A stretch of DNA of 64,000 nt from positions 62,001-126,000 of the forward strand of contig CAVSJR010000001.1 in NCBI GenBank assembly GCA_963728285.1, given 5' to 3'. A model generated the notes under the pieces. The model made no database searches. It was not told where the DNA came from and saw only the letters and a program-made list of their open reading frames with translations. The stretch is from CAVSJR01 sp963728285. Its GTDB lineage: Bacteria; Actinomycetota; UBA4738; HRBIN12. Both the position numbers and the translations under genes were made by a program. Position 1 is the first letter of the stretch, and each line of letters begins with the position of its first letter. Of the stretch, positions 45,577 through 56,365 are shown piece after piece.

Positions 45577-47513
45577 TCAGGGCGAGAAGACGAAGAGCCC
45601 CCGAGCGCGCCAGTCGATCTCGTCCCCGGCGGCCGGCCCGCTGACGGGCGCCTTCGTCCCCGGGATCACGCGCCCCTTCTCGAACCTGACGCGGTAGAGG
45701 CTGCCCTCGATGGAGAAGTACAGCCTCTCGTTGGCCAGGGTGGCCCCGCGGATCCGCCCCCAGTTGACGCCCACGTCGTCGCGCGCCCCGACGAACTCCT
45801 GGGCTCCGACGACGCCGCTCTCCGGCGTGAAGTAGCGGTAGTAGAGGTTGGAGTCCCCTCGCTCCGTGTAGTACAGCCGGCCCCTCCGGAAGAACATGCC
45901 CGTGATGTGCTCGACCTCCACCTGCGCCTCCGAGGAGAAGAAGGCCGTCGCATGCAGGTTCTCGGCCGGTCCCGGCGTGTGTCCATCGAACGTGCGAACG
46001 TAGATCCTGCCGTCGTCCCACCCCGTGTACAGCTTGCCGCTCAGCATGAAGGCCCCCCGGACGTGGCTCCAGTCGGTTCCGGGCGCGACCTCCGTCGGCG
46101 GTCCGAAATCGCCGTCGTAGAAGCGGCGCTGAAGCACGCCATCCTCGTACGCGACCTTGTAGAACTGTCCCGGCAGCGAGCCCGGCACCGCCACCGGGAC
46201 GGGCGTCCCTCTCGCCACCGGAAAGAACCCGAGCTTGCCGTGGGCCTCGCCGGCCAGCTTGTCGGTGTCGCTTCCGAGGAAGAGTCCCTCGCTCGTCGCG
46301 TAGAGGACGAAGACGCCGTTGCCGCGATCCCTGCCCGGATTCCACGAGAACGGGAGGCCGTTCACCGGATCGAGCGCGGCGATGCCCTCCCGTTCCACGC
46401 CGCCCGGACCCGCGGCCCCGACGCTGTAGGGATTGTTCATCCACCGCTGGTGGCCACCCACGTACACCGCCGTTCCCGTGACGGCGACGCTGATCATGGA
46501 GTCCCCGCCCGTGTAGTCGACCCACGTGGGCTGAGCGTTCGAGCCCTGGTCGAGCTCCCAGCGCGCCGCCGTGTCGCACAACGCGGGGGGCGGCACGTAG
46601 AACCCGACGCTCACCGTCACGAAGTAGGAGCCGTCGGGCGAGATATCGACGTCGCGGATGTAGCTGTCCTCGTGGGGGCATTCGGGCTTCCAGCGGTCCG
46701 TGCGCCAGTCGGCCACCCGGGCCCGACTGGCCGAGAGGTCGAGCACGGCGAGCTCGGTCCGATTCAGCCCGTCGACCTCGGTGAAATTGCCGATCGCGAC
46801 CAGCTTCGATCCGTCGGGCGTGACGTCGATCTTCCTGACGGTCGGGAGCGTCGGGCGAGCTGCCGCGACGCGCCTCGTCGAAGGGGATGTCCAGGGTGGG
46901 GTCCACCGCCCCCGTCGCGACGTCGAGGGCCGCGAGCCCGAGCCGGTCCTCCCCCTCCACCTGGGTGAAATCGCCGGCGATGAACAGCCGGTCGCCCCGG
47001 ACCACCAGGTCGCGAACCTGGGAGTGGACCTCCGTCTCGAAGGTCGGTTCGAGCTCGCCGGTGCGCGCGTCGATCCTCGCCAGGTTGCTGTGCTGGGATC
47101 CGGCCACGGAGTTGAAGGTGCCGCCGATGATGAGGTCCTGGCCGTTGGGCGCGACGTCCATGGCGTTCACGCGCTCGTCCAGGCGCGGCCGGAATCCTCG
47201 ATCGATCTCGCCGGTGTCGGCGTCGTAGGCGAACAGGTACGGGCGTCGCAGCGGCCGTGTCGCCGCCCGCCTCTCGCACCCTCTTGAACTTTCCGCCGAC
47301 GAACACGCGGTCGCCGATCTGGGCGATCGCCATCACCTGCCAGTCCTCGTTGCCGAGCACATCGGGCGTTCGGTCGATGGGATCGTCCGAGACGATCACC
47401 GTGTGCGGAGCGTTCACGCCGCCCGCGATCGACGGCGGAAGCAGCGCGACGGCGAGGACGATCGGGAGAGCGAGGCCGAGACCGAGGACGACGAACGACT
47501 TGGATCGATCCAT
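45577..47513 (-). CDS. secreted beta-propeller protein (two frameshifts)
   Basis: A ~645-residue exported protein with an N-terminal hydrophobic signal (FVVLGLGLALPIVLAVALL). Repeated blades have the pattern GDRVFVGGKFKRV, GQDLIIGGTFNSVAG and GDRLFIAGDFTQVEG, a delta-60/YVTN-like propeller, followed by a C-terminal half with YYTERGDSNLYYRYFTPE, common in actinobacterial surface proteins. Frame changes are near 47250 and 46865. Probably cell-wall associated; role unknown. Confidence 0.82.
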
Positions 47514-47713
47514 GCGTGCGTCACCGTCCTCCGGGGGTGGTCGGGGGATGAAGGCTAAAGCCTCACTGGCAGTTGGAGCAACTGCGCCGCTCAGCGCCCG
47601 GCTTGTTCGCTGCGTTCGCCATCGCCGAAGCGAGCCGGCAGCACGTCGCGTTCATTCCCGGCGCCTCGAAAGCTCATGCCGATGGCGTTCATCAGCAAGC
47701 GGACGACAGTGGC

Positions 47714-47834
47714 GCAGACGCCGTGACCCGGGGAGCCGTGGCGCACGAACCGTGACGCAGACACCGTGACGCCCTGAACGCAGACACCGAGCGGGACGGC
47801 GTGAACGCAAACAGCGTGACCGGGAGCCGTGGCG
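47714..47834. repeat. degenerate short repeats upstream of the HNH gene
   Basis: In the 384-base gap between the propeller and the HNH gene, a unit like GCAGACACCGTGACG recurs at about 47714, 47757, 47780 and 47806, and GGGAGCCGTGGCGC occurs twice (near 47731 and 47821). No gene or clear promoter is visible in the rest of this gap. Confidence 0.5.
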
Positions 47835-47897
47835 CGTTTCCTCTTACTGTGACCCATCTCACGGTGCGGCGAACACACGTTCGCTAGCGTGGGTCGC

Positions 47898-49103
47898 ATG
47901 AGCATGCTCCGTCCGGCGCTCGAGGAAATCCTGGCCGAGGATGAGGCCGGTGTGGACGACGAGGGCCTCGAGGAGGAATTCGCCGAACTCGACAGGGCGG
48001 CGGACGTCATCTGCGGCAAGCGTCTCCGGGTGCTGGCACAGATCGAGCGCCGGGGCACCTATGCCCGAGACGGGCACCTGTCGATCACCTCCTGGCTGGC
48101 ACAGCGCTTTCGAAAGACCTGGTCTGCCGCCTCCCGCCTGGTTCGACAAGCCCGGGCACTGGAGCAGATGCCGTCAACCCGCGAGGCTCTGGAGGAAGGC
48201 GAGATCACCTCGTCTGCCGTCGATGTGTTGATGCCCGCACACGAGGTCGATCCGAAGGCCTTTGCACAGGCCGAGGACTACCTCGTGGAGGCGGCAACCA
48301 CGCTGTCGATCCCAGACCTCGGACGGGTCGTCGGAACCTGGCGCCGGGCCGCCGAGGACGCCCGGGGTCCTGAGTTCTCCGATCAGGCGCACGAACGACG
48401 ACGCCTGCACGTCTCCCCGACGCTCGCGGGCATGGTCCGGGTGGACGGAGACCTGGATCCCGAGACCGGGCAGACGGTCATCTCCGCCCTTCGGGCCGTC
48501 TGCGATACCGGAGGTGCGATCGCAAGAGGACGTCCGCACCCCTCCACAGCGACGTGCGGATGCGCTGGGAGAGATCTGCAGGCAGTGGCTGGACAGGACC
48601 GATCGTCCCCTCGTGGGTGGCGAGCGTCCCCACGTCACGGTCACCGTGGACCTGCAGACCCTGGAGGGACGCCTTCCTACCCCCGGCTCGGGAGCCGAGC
48701 TCGAGGATGTGGGTCCGATCTCCTCCGAGGCCGCCCGGCGCCTGGCCTGCGATGCCTCCGTGAGCCGGGTCATCACGAGAGGGGCATCCGAGCCGCTCGA
48801 CGTGGGTCGACGAACTCGGTGGTCCCGGCGGGGATCCGCCGTGCCGTGGTGGTCAGGGATCGGGGATGTCGCTTCCCCGGCTGTGACCGGCCACAGGGGT
48901 GGAGTGATGCCCATCACGTCGTGCACTGGGCGCATGGGGGCGACACCGCCCTATCGAACCTGGTGCTGTTGTGCAGGCGACATCACCGGTTGGTCCACCA
49001 CGGGTTCGGGCTCGAGATGGCGAACGGCAGGCCGAGGTTCTTCCGGCCCGACGGCTCGGCCCTGGAGGACGGCTCTGTCCTGGAGGAGCGAGCGCCACCG
49101 TAG
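47898..49103 (+). CDS. DUF222 / HNH endonuclease-like protein (two frameshifts)
   Basis: A ~400-residue protein with the actinobacterial DUF222 (13E12 repeat) domain: RVLAQIERRGTYARDGHLSITSWLAQRF and VSPTLAGMVRVDGDLDPETGQTV, and a C-terminal HNH motif CRFPGCDRP, HHVVHWAHGGDTALSNLVLLCRRHH. Frame changes are near 48530 and 48815. Such genes are multicopy in many actinobacteria and are considered mobile or selfish elements. ATG 47898 is preceded by a plausible spacing. Confidence 0.88.
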   Translation: MSMLRPALEEILAEDEAGVDDEGLEEEFAELDRAADVICGKRLRVLAQIERRGTYARDGHLSITSWLAQRFRKTWSAASRLVRQARALEQMPSTREALEEGEITSSAVDVLMPAHEVDPKAFAQAEDYLVEAATTLSIPDLGRVVGTWRRAAEDARGPEFSDQAHERRRLHVSPTLAGMVRVDGDLDPETGQTVISALRAVCDTGGAIARGRPHPSTATCGCAGRDLQAVAGQDRSSPRGWRASPRHGHRGPADPGGTPSYPRLGSRARGCGSDLLRGRPAPGLRCLREPGHHERGIRAARRGSTNSVVPAGIRRAVVVRDRGCRFPGCDRPQGWSDAHHVVHWAHGGDTALSNLVLLCRRHHRLVHHGFGLEMANGRPRFFRPDGSALEDGSVLEERAPP

Positions 49104-49114
49104 GTGTCCTGATC

Positions 49115-49654
49115 TCAGCGATGGGCGACGAAATCCCGAAGGAAAGCCGCTCGGTTCTCGACGGAATCACGAGGTACCGAGACCAGCGAGTATCCGGCTC
49201 GCTCGTACGCATCCGTGAGCGCCCCATGAAACGGGATGGTGTCTGCGAATGACATCGTCCTCTCCTCGTCCACTACGTAGATCTCCTCCCACGGCTCCAG
49301 GAGAAGCACCTCGTTGTTGTACCGGTGCCTCTGGGAGGCGAGGAGGCTCTGCGTGGGGTCCACTCCCAGCATGACCGCATAGGCGATGCAGTCCGGGATG
49401 CCTCGGTCGAACACCACGGAGCCTTCCCAACGCTGGGCAGCGACATGCTTGTCGATCGACCGCTGAAGGAGCAGGTCCAGGAACAGCGATGCATCGCGGT
49501 CGGGCGTCCCGGCGCCGTCGACGGATCGCTGTTCCGCGAGGACCTCTCTGGCGGGCTCACCAACGCAGCGGATCCCAGCACCGACGTGGTCCAGGATCGC
49601 CGTCTTGCCCGAGCCAGGCGCACCCGTGACGATGTAGAGGTCCGTAGCAGGCAT
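49115..49654 (-). CDS. P-loop NTPase / AAA_28-like kinase
   Basis: A 179-residue protein: DLYIVTGAPGSGKTAILDHV (Walker A), VVFDRGIPDCIAYAVML, and PWEEIYVVDEERTMSF. This matches the AAA_28 family of small kinase-like NTPases. ATG 49654 has a GGGAGAG ribosome site. The substrate is unknown. It is part of a group of small unlinked transferase genes. Confidence 0.82.
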   Translation of the reverse strand: MPATDLYIVTGAPGSGKTAILDHVGAGIRCVGEPAREVLAEQRSVDGAGTPDRDASLFLDLLLQRSIDKHVAAQRWEGSVVFDRGIPDCIAYAVMLGVDPTQSLLASQRHRYNNEVLLLEPWEEIYVVDEERTMSFADTIPFHGALTDAYERAGYSLVSVPRDSVENRAAFLRDFVAHR

Positions 49655-49751
49655 CGTGATTCTCTCCCTTCTCCATGCATGGCACGTCCAACAACGTCTG
49701 GGGGTGGTCGTCACGCCAGGGAGTGCCGGGCACGGCCGTGCGAACCGTACT

Positions 49752-50432
49752 TCAGAAATCGATGTAGTAGTCGAACGGTCGCGTGTCCGGCTCCGCTGGG
49801 GTGCGAAGGACCGCCCATTGGTGGAGGTCGTCCGCATCCGACACTTCCTCGAGCGTCCACGCGAGATTCGTTACGCAGAACGATGTTGCACGCGCCACCG
49901 CGGGTAACTGGTAGTCGTCCAGGAACACGATCCCTCGGCTGCGCAGGAGTCGGCCGAGGTAGACCAAGTCGACGAAGACCCCGTCGAAGCGATGGTTGCC
50001 GTCGACGAAGGCGAGGTCGAAGGTCCGTCGTTCGGTCAGAAACCGTGGCAGCGCGATCTGCGATTCCTCCGCATGGAACTCCACGAGCCCCGTCAGACCC
50101 GCGTCGTCGAGGAACTGCAGGCCGCAATCGGCGAATCTCGTCGCCTGGTTCGGGTCGAGGACGACGTGCAGGGCGCTCTCGTCACCGCTCCCGAGCAGAG
50201 CTTCGCCGATGAACAACGCGGAGATGCCGTATCCAAGGCCGATCTCAATCGTCTGCGTCGCACCCTCGCGCGTAACCCATTCCCCCAGCGCCTCCCCCTC
50301 AGCTGCGCTGACGGCAACAGGGAACAGCGTGTGGAGCGACCCGTCCGAGCGCGCGACGGCGGTACCGTCACGGACGAGACCCTCGATCACCTTGCGCACC
50401 TGTCGCCGGGCCGCGCCGACGACCATCGGCAT
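49752..50432 (-). CDS. class I SAM-dependent methyltransferase
   Basis: A 226-residue methyltransferase: TIEIGLGYGISALFIGEAL (motif I), FDLAFVDGNHRFDGVFVDL and GIVFLDDYQLPAVARA, typical of the Methyltransf_24 group. An N-terminal helical segment precedes. Substrate unknown. Confidence 0.85.
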   Translation of the reverse strand: MPMVVGAARRQVRKVIEGLVRDGTAVARSDGSLHTLFPVAVSAAEGEALGEWVTREGATQTIEIGLGYGISALFIGEALLGSGDESALHVVLDPNQATRFADCGLQFLDDAGLTGLVEFHAEESQIALPRFLTERRTFDLAFVDGNHRFDGVFVDLVYLGRLLRSRGIVFLDDYQLPAVARATSFCVTNLAWTLEEVSDADDLHQWAVLRTPAEPDTRPFDYYIDF

Positions 50433-50520
50433 TCGCGGGCTTCAAGGTTCGAGACTCACACGGCCGGCGCTCGGGAGGCAAGCCGGTGGTCCGAGCACGA
50501 GCGCTCCTCCGATCGGCGGC

Positions 50521-50934
50521 TCATTGGAGCTCGATCAGTCCCCCATTGGTTGGTGCGAACCCGCACGCGTCGTAGTAGAAGTCGCGCAGGTGGTCTTCGA
50601 AGTCGACGTGGAGCCATTCACAGCCGGCCTCCCGCGCAGCGTCTCGTGCAATCGCGACGAGGCGACCGCCGATGCCCTGCCCTCGGGCCTCTGTTGCAAC
50701 CATGACATCTTGGATCCATGCGTGGACGAGGCCGTCCCAGAGCACGTTGACGAAGCCGATGAGGGTGTCGCCGTCGCGGGCGATCACCCATCCCAGGCTG
50801 TGGCCCTCGGTGAGGGCTCGCCAGTTCCACTCGGACTCGTCGAAGACGCGAGTCTCGAAGGCTTCCGCGTGGAGCGCGTTTACCTCTGCGTTGGTGAAGG
50901 CACCACGCCATTCGTACGCACTTGACTGAGACAT
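50521..50934 (-). CDS. GNAT family N-acetyltransferase
   Basis: A 137-residue acetyltransferase. The acetyl-CoA motif is VATEARGQGIGGRLVAIA, with WIQDVMV before it and FYYDACGF after. ATG 50934 has a GAGG ribosome site. Substrate unknown. Confidence 0.88.
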   Translation of the reverse strand: MSQSSAYEWRGAFTNAEVNALHAEAFETRVFDESEWNWRALTEGHSLGWVIARDGDTLIGFVNVLWDGLVHAWIQDVMVATEARGQGIGGRLVAIARDAAREAGCEWLHVDFEDHLRDFYYDACGFAPTNGGLIELQ

Positions 50935-51295
50935 GACATTCCTCACGTTCGCTGAGCATCCAGGCTGGGCAAGGGCCCGCTACGCAACGGGATCGGAGGT
51001 AACGGTGGTCGTCATGATCACGGCGCACCTCCTTACGCTGGAGCGGAAACCCTACAGAGCCTAGCCCCTGGTCATGTTCAGGCCTCCAGCGATACCGAGC
51101 CCGGCTCGGTGACGATCAAGACTAGGGATGTTGGATCATCCCACAGCGTCTGCCGCAATCGCCGCCCGAACGCACCGCCGGACAGCCAGACCGGCCAACG
51201 CCACACGAACCGATCGCGCACGCTCTTTACATGATCCTCACGGCATGCAGCCACTCTTGATGGTGCCTTAACGCTCCCTCGGGAAACCTGGACAT

Positions 51296-51541
51296 GTGTT
51301 CACAGCCACGGCTCAAGCCCACTTCGTCCAGTTCTCCGCCGGCGCTGCGGTCGGGGTGTTCGTCGGTTTGTTCGTCGGTCCACATCTGAGGTCCTGGCTG
51401 AGTTGGCGCGAATGGGTCGACGCCTCCCGGGAGGCGGACTCGACCGACCGGCCTCTGACGTATTTCGCGAACGCGCCCGCTGGAGACGGCGGGCCCATGG
51501 CTCAGTCACGAATCCGCGTCGGACGGCCAAACGGGTCCTGA
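51296..51541 (+). CDS. doubtful small open frame in a 700-base gap
   Basis: The stretch 50935-51637 has no convincing gene. One frame of 81 residues from GTG 51296 contains a hydrophobic segment (SAGAAVGVFVGLFVG), which could be a small membrane protein, but it has no clear ribosome site. The rest of the gap shows nothing I can name. Confidence 0.25.
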   Translation: MFTATAQAHFVQFSAGAAVGVFVGLFVGPHLRSWLSWREWVDASREADSTDRPLTYFANAPAGDGGPMAQSRIRVGRPNGS

Positions 51542-51637
51542 GCTCCCGATCGAACCGAGCAGCTCGGCCGATACCGCCGCGAAGCTCCAGTCGCCGCCCC
51601 GCAGAGTCGCTCGGCCGGTGGAACGGCGGCGGCGAGC

Positions 51638-54040
51638 ATGAGCCGCGTTCGGGAGCAGCCGCGGGAAACGCTGGAGCCTGCGAGCGCCCGACGGGCGGCG
51701 GCTACTCGCCCGGCGCGCCCCGACACCTTGGCGCGGATCAAGCGCGTCGTCGTCGGTCCCCCGATGGCAACCGAGCGTCTCGTTCACGAGCGACTCGGAA
51801 AGCCGACGGCCCTCGCGGTGTTCGCCTCCGACAACCTGTCCTCGTCCGCCTACGCCACCGAGGAGATCCTTCGAGTCCTGCTGCGTCGCCGGCCTCGGGA
51901 CGGCTGCCTTCACGCTGGTCGTTCCCGTCACCCTGGCCCTTCTCGGCGTGCTCGCGGTGCTCCTCTTCTCCTATCGCCAGACGATCAAGGCGTACCCGCA
52001 GGCGGGCGGGGCGTACCTCGTGACTCGCGACAACTTCGGCCTCCTGCCCGCGCAGGTCGCCGGGGTCGCGCTTGCTCACCGATTACATCCTCACCGTGTC
52101 TGTCTCGGTCTCCGCGGGCACGGCGGCGCTCACATCGCTCTATGGGCCGTTGTTCCGCTATCGCGTGGAGATCTCCGTCGGCTTCATCGTCCTGATCGCG
52201 GTGGGCAACCTCCGTGGCGTCCGAGAGGCCGGCCGCATCTTCGCCGTGCCGACCTACTTCTTCATCGCGATGATGGCGCTGCTGATCGGAACCGGGCTCT
52301 GGAAGATGCTTGCCGGCGGGCTGCCCATCGAACGCGTCCCAGTTCCCGCTGCCGCCGACAGAGCGCTCCGTTGGTCTCGCCTACATCTTCCTCCTGCTGA
52401 GGGCGTTCGCTTCCGGTGGCGCCGCGGTCACCGGCGTCGAGGCGATCTCCAACGGTGTTCCCGCGTTCAAGCCTCCGGAATGGCGCAACGCCAGGACGAC
52501 GCTCATGTGGATGGGGGGGATCCTCGGGACGTTGTTCCTCTTCCTCTCCATCTTCGCGACCCGGATGCACATCGGCGTCGATCCGGAGGAGAAGGTGACC
52601 GTCATCGCCCAGATCGGGAGGGCGGTGTTCGGCTCTCACGGTCTCGGGACGGTGCTGTTCGCGGGCCTGCAGATCGGCACGCTTCTCATCTTGGTGCTCG
52701 CCGCGAACACGAGCTTCGCCGACTTCCCTCGGCTTGCGAGCTTCCACGCCGGCGATCACTTCCTTCCGCGCCAGCTCACCCGCTACGGAGACCGCCTCGT
52801 GTTCTCCAATGGGATCATCGCGCTCGGCGATCCTGTCGAGCATCCTCGTCGTGCTGTTCGACGCGAGCGTCAGCCGCCTGATTCCTCTCTACGCGATCGG
52901 CGTGTTCACCACGTTCACGTTCTCGCAACTGGGGATGGCGAAGCGCCATCTCGTCCAGCGCGAACCGGGATGGCGCGCGGGTCTGGCCATCAACGGGGTC
53001 GGCGGAATCATCACGGGCATCGTCACGATCATCATCGCGGCGGTGAAGTTCACCCAGGGCGCGTACATCGTCCTGATCACGATCCCGATCGTCCTTTTCG
53101 GGCTCCTCAAGGTCAACAAGCACTATCGGGAGACGGCGGCCGCGCCTCCGCGACCCGGCGCGCCGCGGTCGGATTCGCGACCTCCCGCGTCAGCGAGTGG
53201 TCATCCCCGTCGGAGAGCCCGGCCCGAACGATGTCTACGCCGCGGGCTATGCCTCCCGGCTCTTCCCTCTCGACGTGCGTCTGGTTCACTTCGCCAAGCC
53301 CGGCACTGGGATCGAACCCATGACGGAGGCGTGGGGGCATCTCGGACAGACCCTCGAGCTGCGACTGAAGCAGCACTCCATCCCCACCGAGATCGCAAAC
53401 CTCGCCCGGGAGCTTCGCGCAACATCCGAGGACGAGGCCCTCATCAACGTGATCATCCCCGAGACCATCAGGCAGCGGGGATGGCGCCACATCGTTCGCA
53501 CCTGGCGCGTTCAGCGAATCAAGGCCGCCCTCGTTGCCGAGGCCTCCGTCGTCGTCACGAACGTGGCCCACCACGCCGGGTACGACGAGCTGGAGCCGGT
53601 CGTCGACCTCGACGGGACCCCAGAGGCCCATGGAGGAATGGCGACACGTCGCGGTGGTCCTCGCCTCGGACGTCCACAACGCGACCGCTCGCGCCCTTCG
53701 GTACGCACTCTCCCTGCGCGCCGACGATCTCCACTGCGTCCACGTAGCGGTGGACGAGAACGAGGCCGCCAGGGTCCGTCGCGAATGGCAGGAGTGGAAC
53801 CCCGGCATCCCCCTCGAAACCCTCGAGTCCCCGTACCGACAGATCGCCGGGCCGATTCACTCGTGGGTCCGTGGAATCCTCGAGGAACAGCCGAGGACCT
53901 TCGTCACCCTGGTCATTCCCGAGTTCGTCGTCCGGAAATGGTGGCACCGGTTCCTCCACAACCAGACGGCACTCACGCTGAAAGGCACGTTCCTTTTCGA
54001 GCCGTCCGTCGTCGTCTCGGCCGTGCCCTACCGGCTGTAG
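51638..54040 (+). pseudogene. APC family amino-acid permease with C-terminal soluble domain, multiple frameshifts
   Basis: When the three frames are joined, a ~790-residue permease appears: ALAVFASDNLSSSAYATEEI, SYRQTIKAYPQAGGAYLVTRDN, LLTDYILTVSVSVSAGTAAL, ASGGAAVTGVEAISNGVPAF, and the C-terminal soluble part VVIPVGEPGPNDVYAAGYA and VHVAVDENEAARVRREW. This is the large APC (KUP-like/YcaM) amino-acid permease group with a universal-stress-like tail. Five or six shifts occur, near 51890, 52070, 52340, 52830, 53165 and 53630. This density is higher than elsewhere, so the gene may be truly decayed or the sequence here is poor. Confidence 0.8.
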
Positions 54041-54111
54041 GCGACCGGCTAGATCTCTGGAGCCAGTCGGAGGTAACTACGTGTGAACCTCGCCCAGGGC
54101 CACCGAATTGT

Positions 54112-54150
54112 TGGTGGAGGTGGGATTTGAACCCCTGCGCTCCTCCTAGT
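54112..54150 (-). repeat. degenerate tRNA 3'-end relic
   Basis: This stretch has the first 24 bases of the tRNA-Ala 3'-end repeat with a 3-base deletion in the T-arm, followed by unrelated sequence. It lies 98 bases before the perfect copy. It may be an older attachment-site remnant or the end of another tRNA. The rest of the gap 54041-54621 has no gene that I can support. Confidence 0.45.
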
Positions 54151-54209
54151 CCTCCCGAAGCTGCGACGGCGACCTCGCTGACGAGCTCGACCGGCAGCGC
54201 GGGGAATCC

Positions 54210-54256
54210 TGTGGAGGTGAGGGGATTTGAACCCCTGGCCTCTGCCGTGCGAAGGC
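54210..54256 (-). repeat. attachment-site-like repeat, distal copy of tRNA-Ala 3' half
   Basis: 47 bases identical to 56625-56671. They cover the tRNA-Ala sequence from the anticodon loop to the 3' end plus two bases, without the 5' half. This is the usual trace of integration into a tRNA 3' end. Confidence 0.75.
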
Positions 54257-54621
54257 GATTTGCGCGGACGGGTCCACCAGGGGACAACAGGCAATCTTCC
54301 AGGTGGGGGCATTTCGGGTTATCACCGCATCACATGGCGTGCCACCAAGTACGCCGCCTTCTGCCGCCTGTTCGCCGCCTGAGCTCTCCCCGCACGCGAC
54401 CCAACCCTCAGCGGCGCGACCGCTTCAAGGCGAGGACGCGGAGGACCACCTTGACCGTCATAAGACAATGTCCCACATGGACATCAAAGGTCTCCTCGGC
54501 GCGCCTCTGTTCTGAGTAGCCCGGACTGCAGAGGGGGGTACCGAAGGTCGGCGAAAGCTGTCATCGGTAGGCAGACCCAAAGAGCTGCCCTTTGATGCCT
54601 CACCGCAAAGGAGGCACGATC

Positions 54622-55208
54622 ATGGATATGCGGAGCGACTGGATAAGCACCGCGCGGCGGATGTGGCTTTGGCCGGTGATGATTCTGCTGAGCTTGCCGA
54701 TCGGGGATATGTCGCAGACCTGGTCGTAGACGGAGTCGATTCCGTGGGCGCAGCAGCCGTAGCGGGCCTCATCGTCGGCGTGATCATCGGAACAGCAGAG
54801 TGGTTTGCTTTGCGGCAGTGGGTCTCGTGGCTGTGGATCCCTGCGACGACTGTGGGGATGGCCGTGGGCCTTGTCGCAGGAGCGGCCCTGGTCGATTACG
54901 GAATCGACCGAGTAGACCTCGCCATCCTGGGCGCGGTGAACGGCGTCGGGGTGGGGGTGTTGCAGGCCCTGGTGCTCGCCCGACATCGGATCCCGGGTGC
55001 GTTCTGGTGGGCCGTTGCGAACCCGCCTGCCTGGGCGCTCGGCTGGATCGTGTCCTCATACGTGATCTCGAGAAACATCGATGAGCGGTTCCCGATCTTC
55101 GGCGCAAGCGGAGCACTCGTCTTCGGACTGATGACCTGGTTCCTCCTCGCAGCCCTGATCCGAGCGGCTCCCGAAGTCCGGGAGACGGCAGTCAGAGCTG
55201 ACTCATGA
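54622..55208 (+). CDS. hypothetical multi-helix membrane protein (one frameshift)
   Basis: A ~195-residue membrane protein starting at ATG 54622, with ribosome site AAAGGAGG upstream. MDMRSDWISTARRMWLWPVM, the helix LLSLPIG and, after a shift in a G run near 54707, GYVADLVVDGVDSVGAAAVAG and VNGVGVGVLQALVLARH, PPAWALGWIVSSY. I have the impression of a family seen in actinobacteria, with function unknown. It lies inside the island bounded by the tRNA-derived repeats. Confidence 0.7.
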
Positions 55209-55900
55209 ACGTAGAACGCGCTGCGGGCGTCGTGCTGATCGTCGCGCCGCTGTGGTTCAACATCGATGTTCACCCTGCTTGACCAGACGATTCGAGTACC
55301 CGGACATCCTGCGGCGACCGACGGCCGAGATCCTCGAACGTTTTCACGCCGGTGGCTCGTCGCTGATCCTTCTCTGGTGGACGTTCATGCTGTCGGGACT
55401 CCTCATGATCTTCGCGGCCGTGCTGCTCGGGCAGGTCCTCGGGTTCGCTGGCATCGTTCCAGTGGCAACGACCATCGGCGTCCTTGCCGGTCTCGTGCAG
55501 GTGCTCGGGCTCCTGCGATGGGTCTACGCTCGTTCCCCGCGCTCGCTCGCGCCTATACAGACCCGCGCTGTCGGGCCGGAGCAGCGAGAGGCGACACGCA
55601 GCCGTCTTTCGGGCGTTGCATCAGTACCTCGGAGTCGGTGTGGGCGAGCACCTCGGGTACCTGTTCACCGGGCATCTGGTCGGTGCTGATCGGCGTCGGG
55701 GTCATCCAGGGGACCGCGCTGCCTGACCTGGCTGGGATGGCCCGGGATCGTCATCGGTGTTGGGCTGATGATCGGCTCAGCGGAGTTCCTCGGCCCGAAC
55801 GAGGAGCGTGGATGGGGTCTCGCCGACACTGCGATCTCGATCATGTACATCGCGTGGTCGATCTGGCTCCTCGGGCTTGGGGATCGTCCTGATCGTTTGA
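55205..55900 (+). pseudogene. DUF4386-like membrane protein, several frameshifts
   Basis: Joined frames read MNVERAAGVVLIVAPLWFN, RFEYPDILRRPTAEILERF, FMLSGLLMIFAAVLLGQVL, VLGLLRWVY, ALARAYTDP, ALHQYLGVGVGEHLGYLFTG and NEERGWGLADTAISIMY-like end IVLIV-stop at 55898. This order fits DUF4386 family membrane proteins. At least four shifts occur. The start ATG overlaps the preceding stop by 4 bases. Function unknown. Confidence 0.6.
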
Positions 55901-55922
55901 CGCCCTGAAAGGAGGCATCCTG

Positions 55923-56365
55923 ATGGACGAGGACGAGACGATCTTCCCGATGGACATCATCGACCGAGACCCCTCGTTTCACCCGTGGAACTTCCGACCT
56001 CAGGGCTATCTCGTGGTGATCCTCGCCGAACTCGACGAGGCGCAACGCGCTGAGGCGGCACTCGTCGGGAATGGGTTCGCGCCGCAGGACATCAAGCTCT
56101 ACACAGGTGAGCAGATCGTGCGAGACTAACGAGCTATACAACCAGCAGCGGGGCGTCGCGAGCAAGGCGTTGGGCATCTTCGGGGACGATGTGGAAGGCC
56201 GCGAACTCTACCTCACCTGCGCGCGCGAGGACCGCTGCGCGATGTGGGTGCGTATCCCCGCCGAAGGCTGATGTGCCAAAAGCTCTTCGAGTTCTCGCCG
56301 ACTACGACTACCTTCACGCGCGCCACTACGGAGACGAGTCGCAGCACGACTTTCACATCTCATGA
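55923..56365 (+). CDS. hypothetical cytoplasmic protein (two frameshifts)
   Basis: A ~145-residue soluble protein in pieces: MDEDETIFPMDIIDRDPSFHP, GYLVVILAELDEAQRAEAAL, then after a shift near 56130 NELYNQQRGVASKALGIF and LYLTCAREDRCAMWVRIPAEG, and after another near 56270 ALRVLADYDYLHARHYGDES, ending TGA 56363-56365. Alternating strand-helix pattern suggests a ferredoxin-like fold, but I do not recognise a named family. A GGAGG-type site precedes ATG 55923. The 56366-56624 gap after it shows nothing. Confidence 0.6.

Noticed and set aside
47714..47834. CRISPR array
   Set aside because: Repeat units are short, irregularly spaced and imperfect, and no cas genes are present anywhere in the window.
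53973..54312. Small open frames on the minus strand with GSNPLTSTGF-like sequence
   Set aside because: These are translations of the tRNA 3'-end fragments, a well-known kind of false gene.
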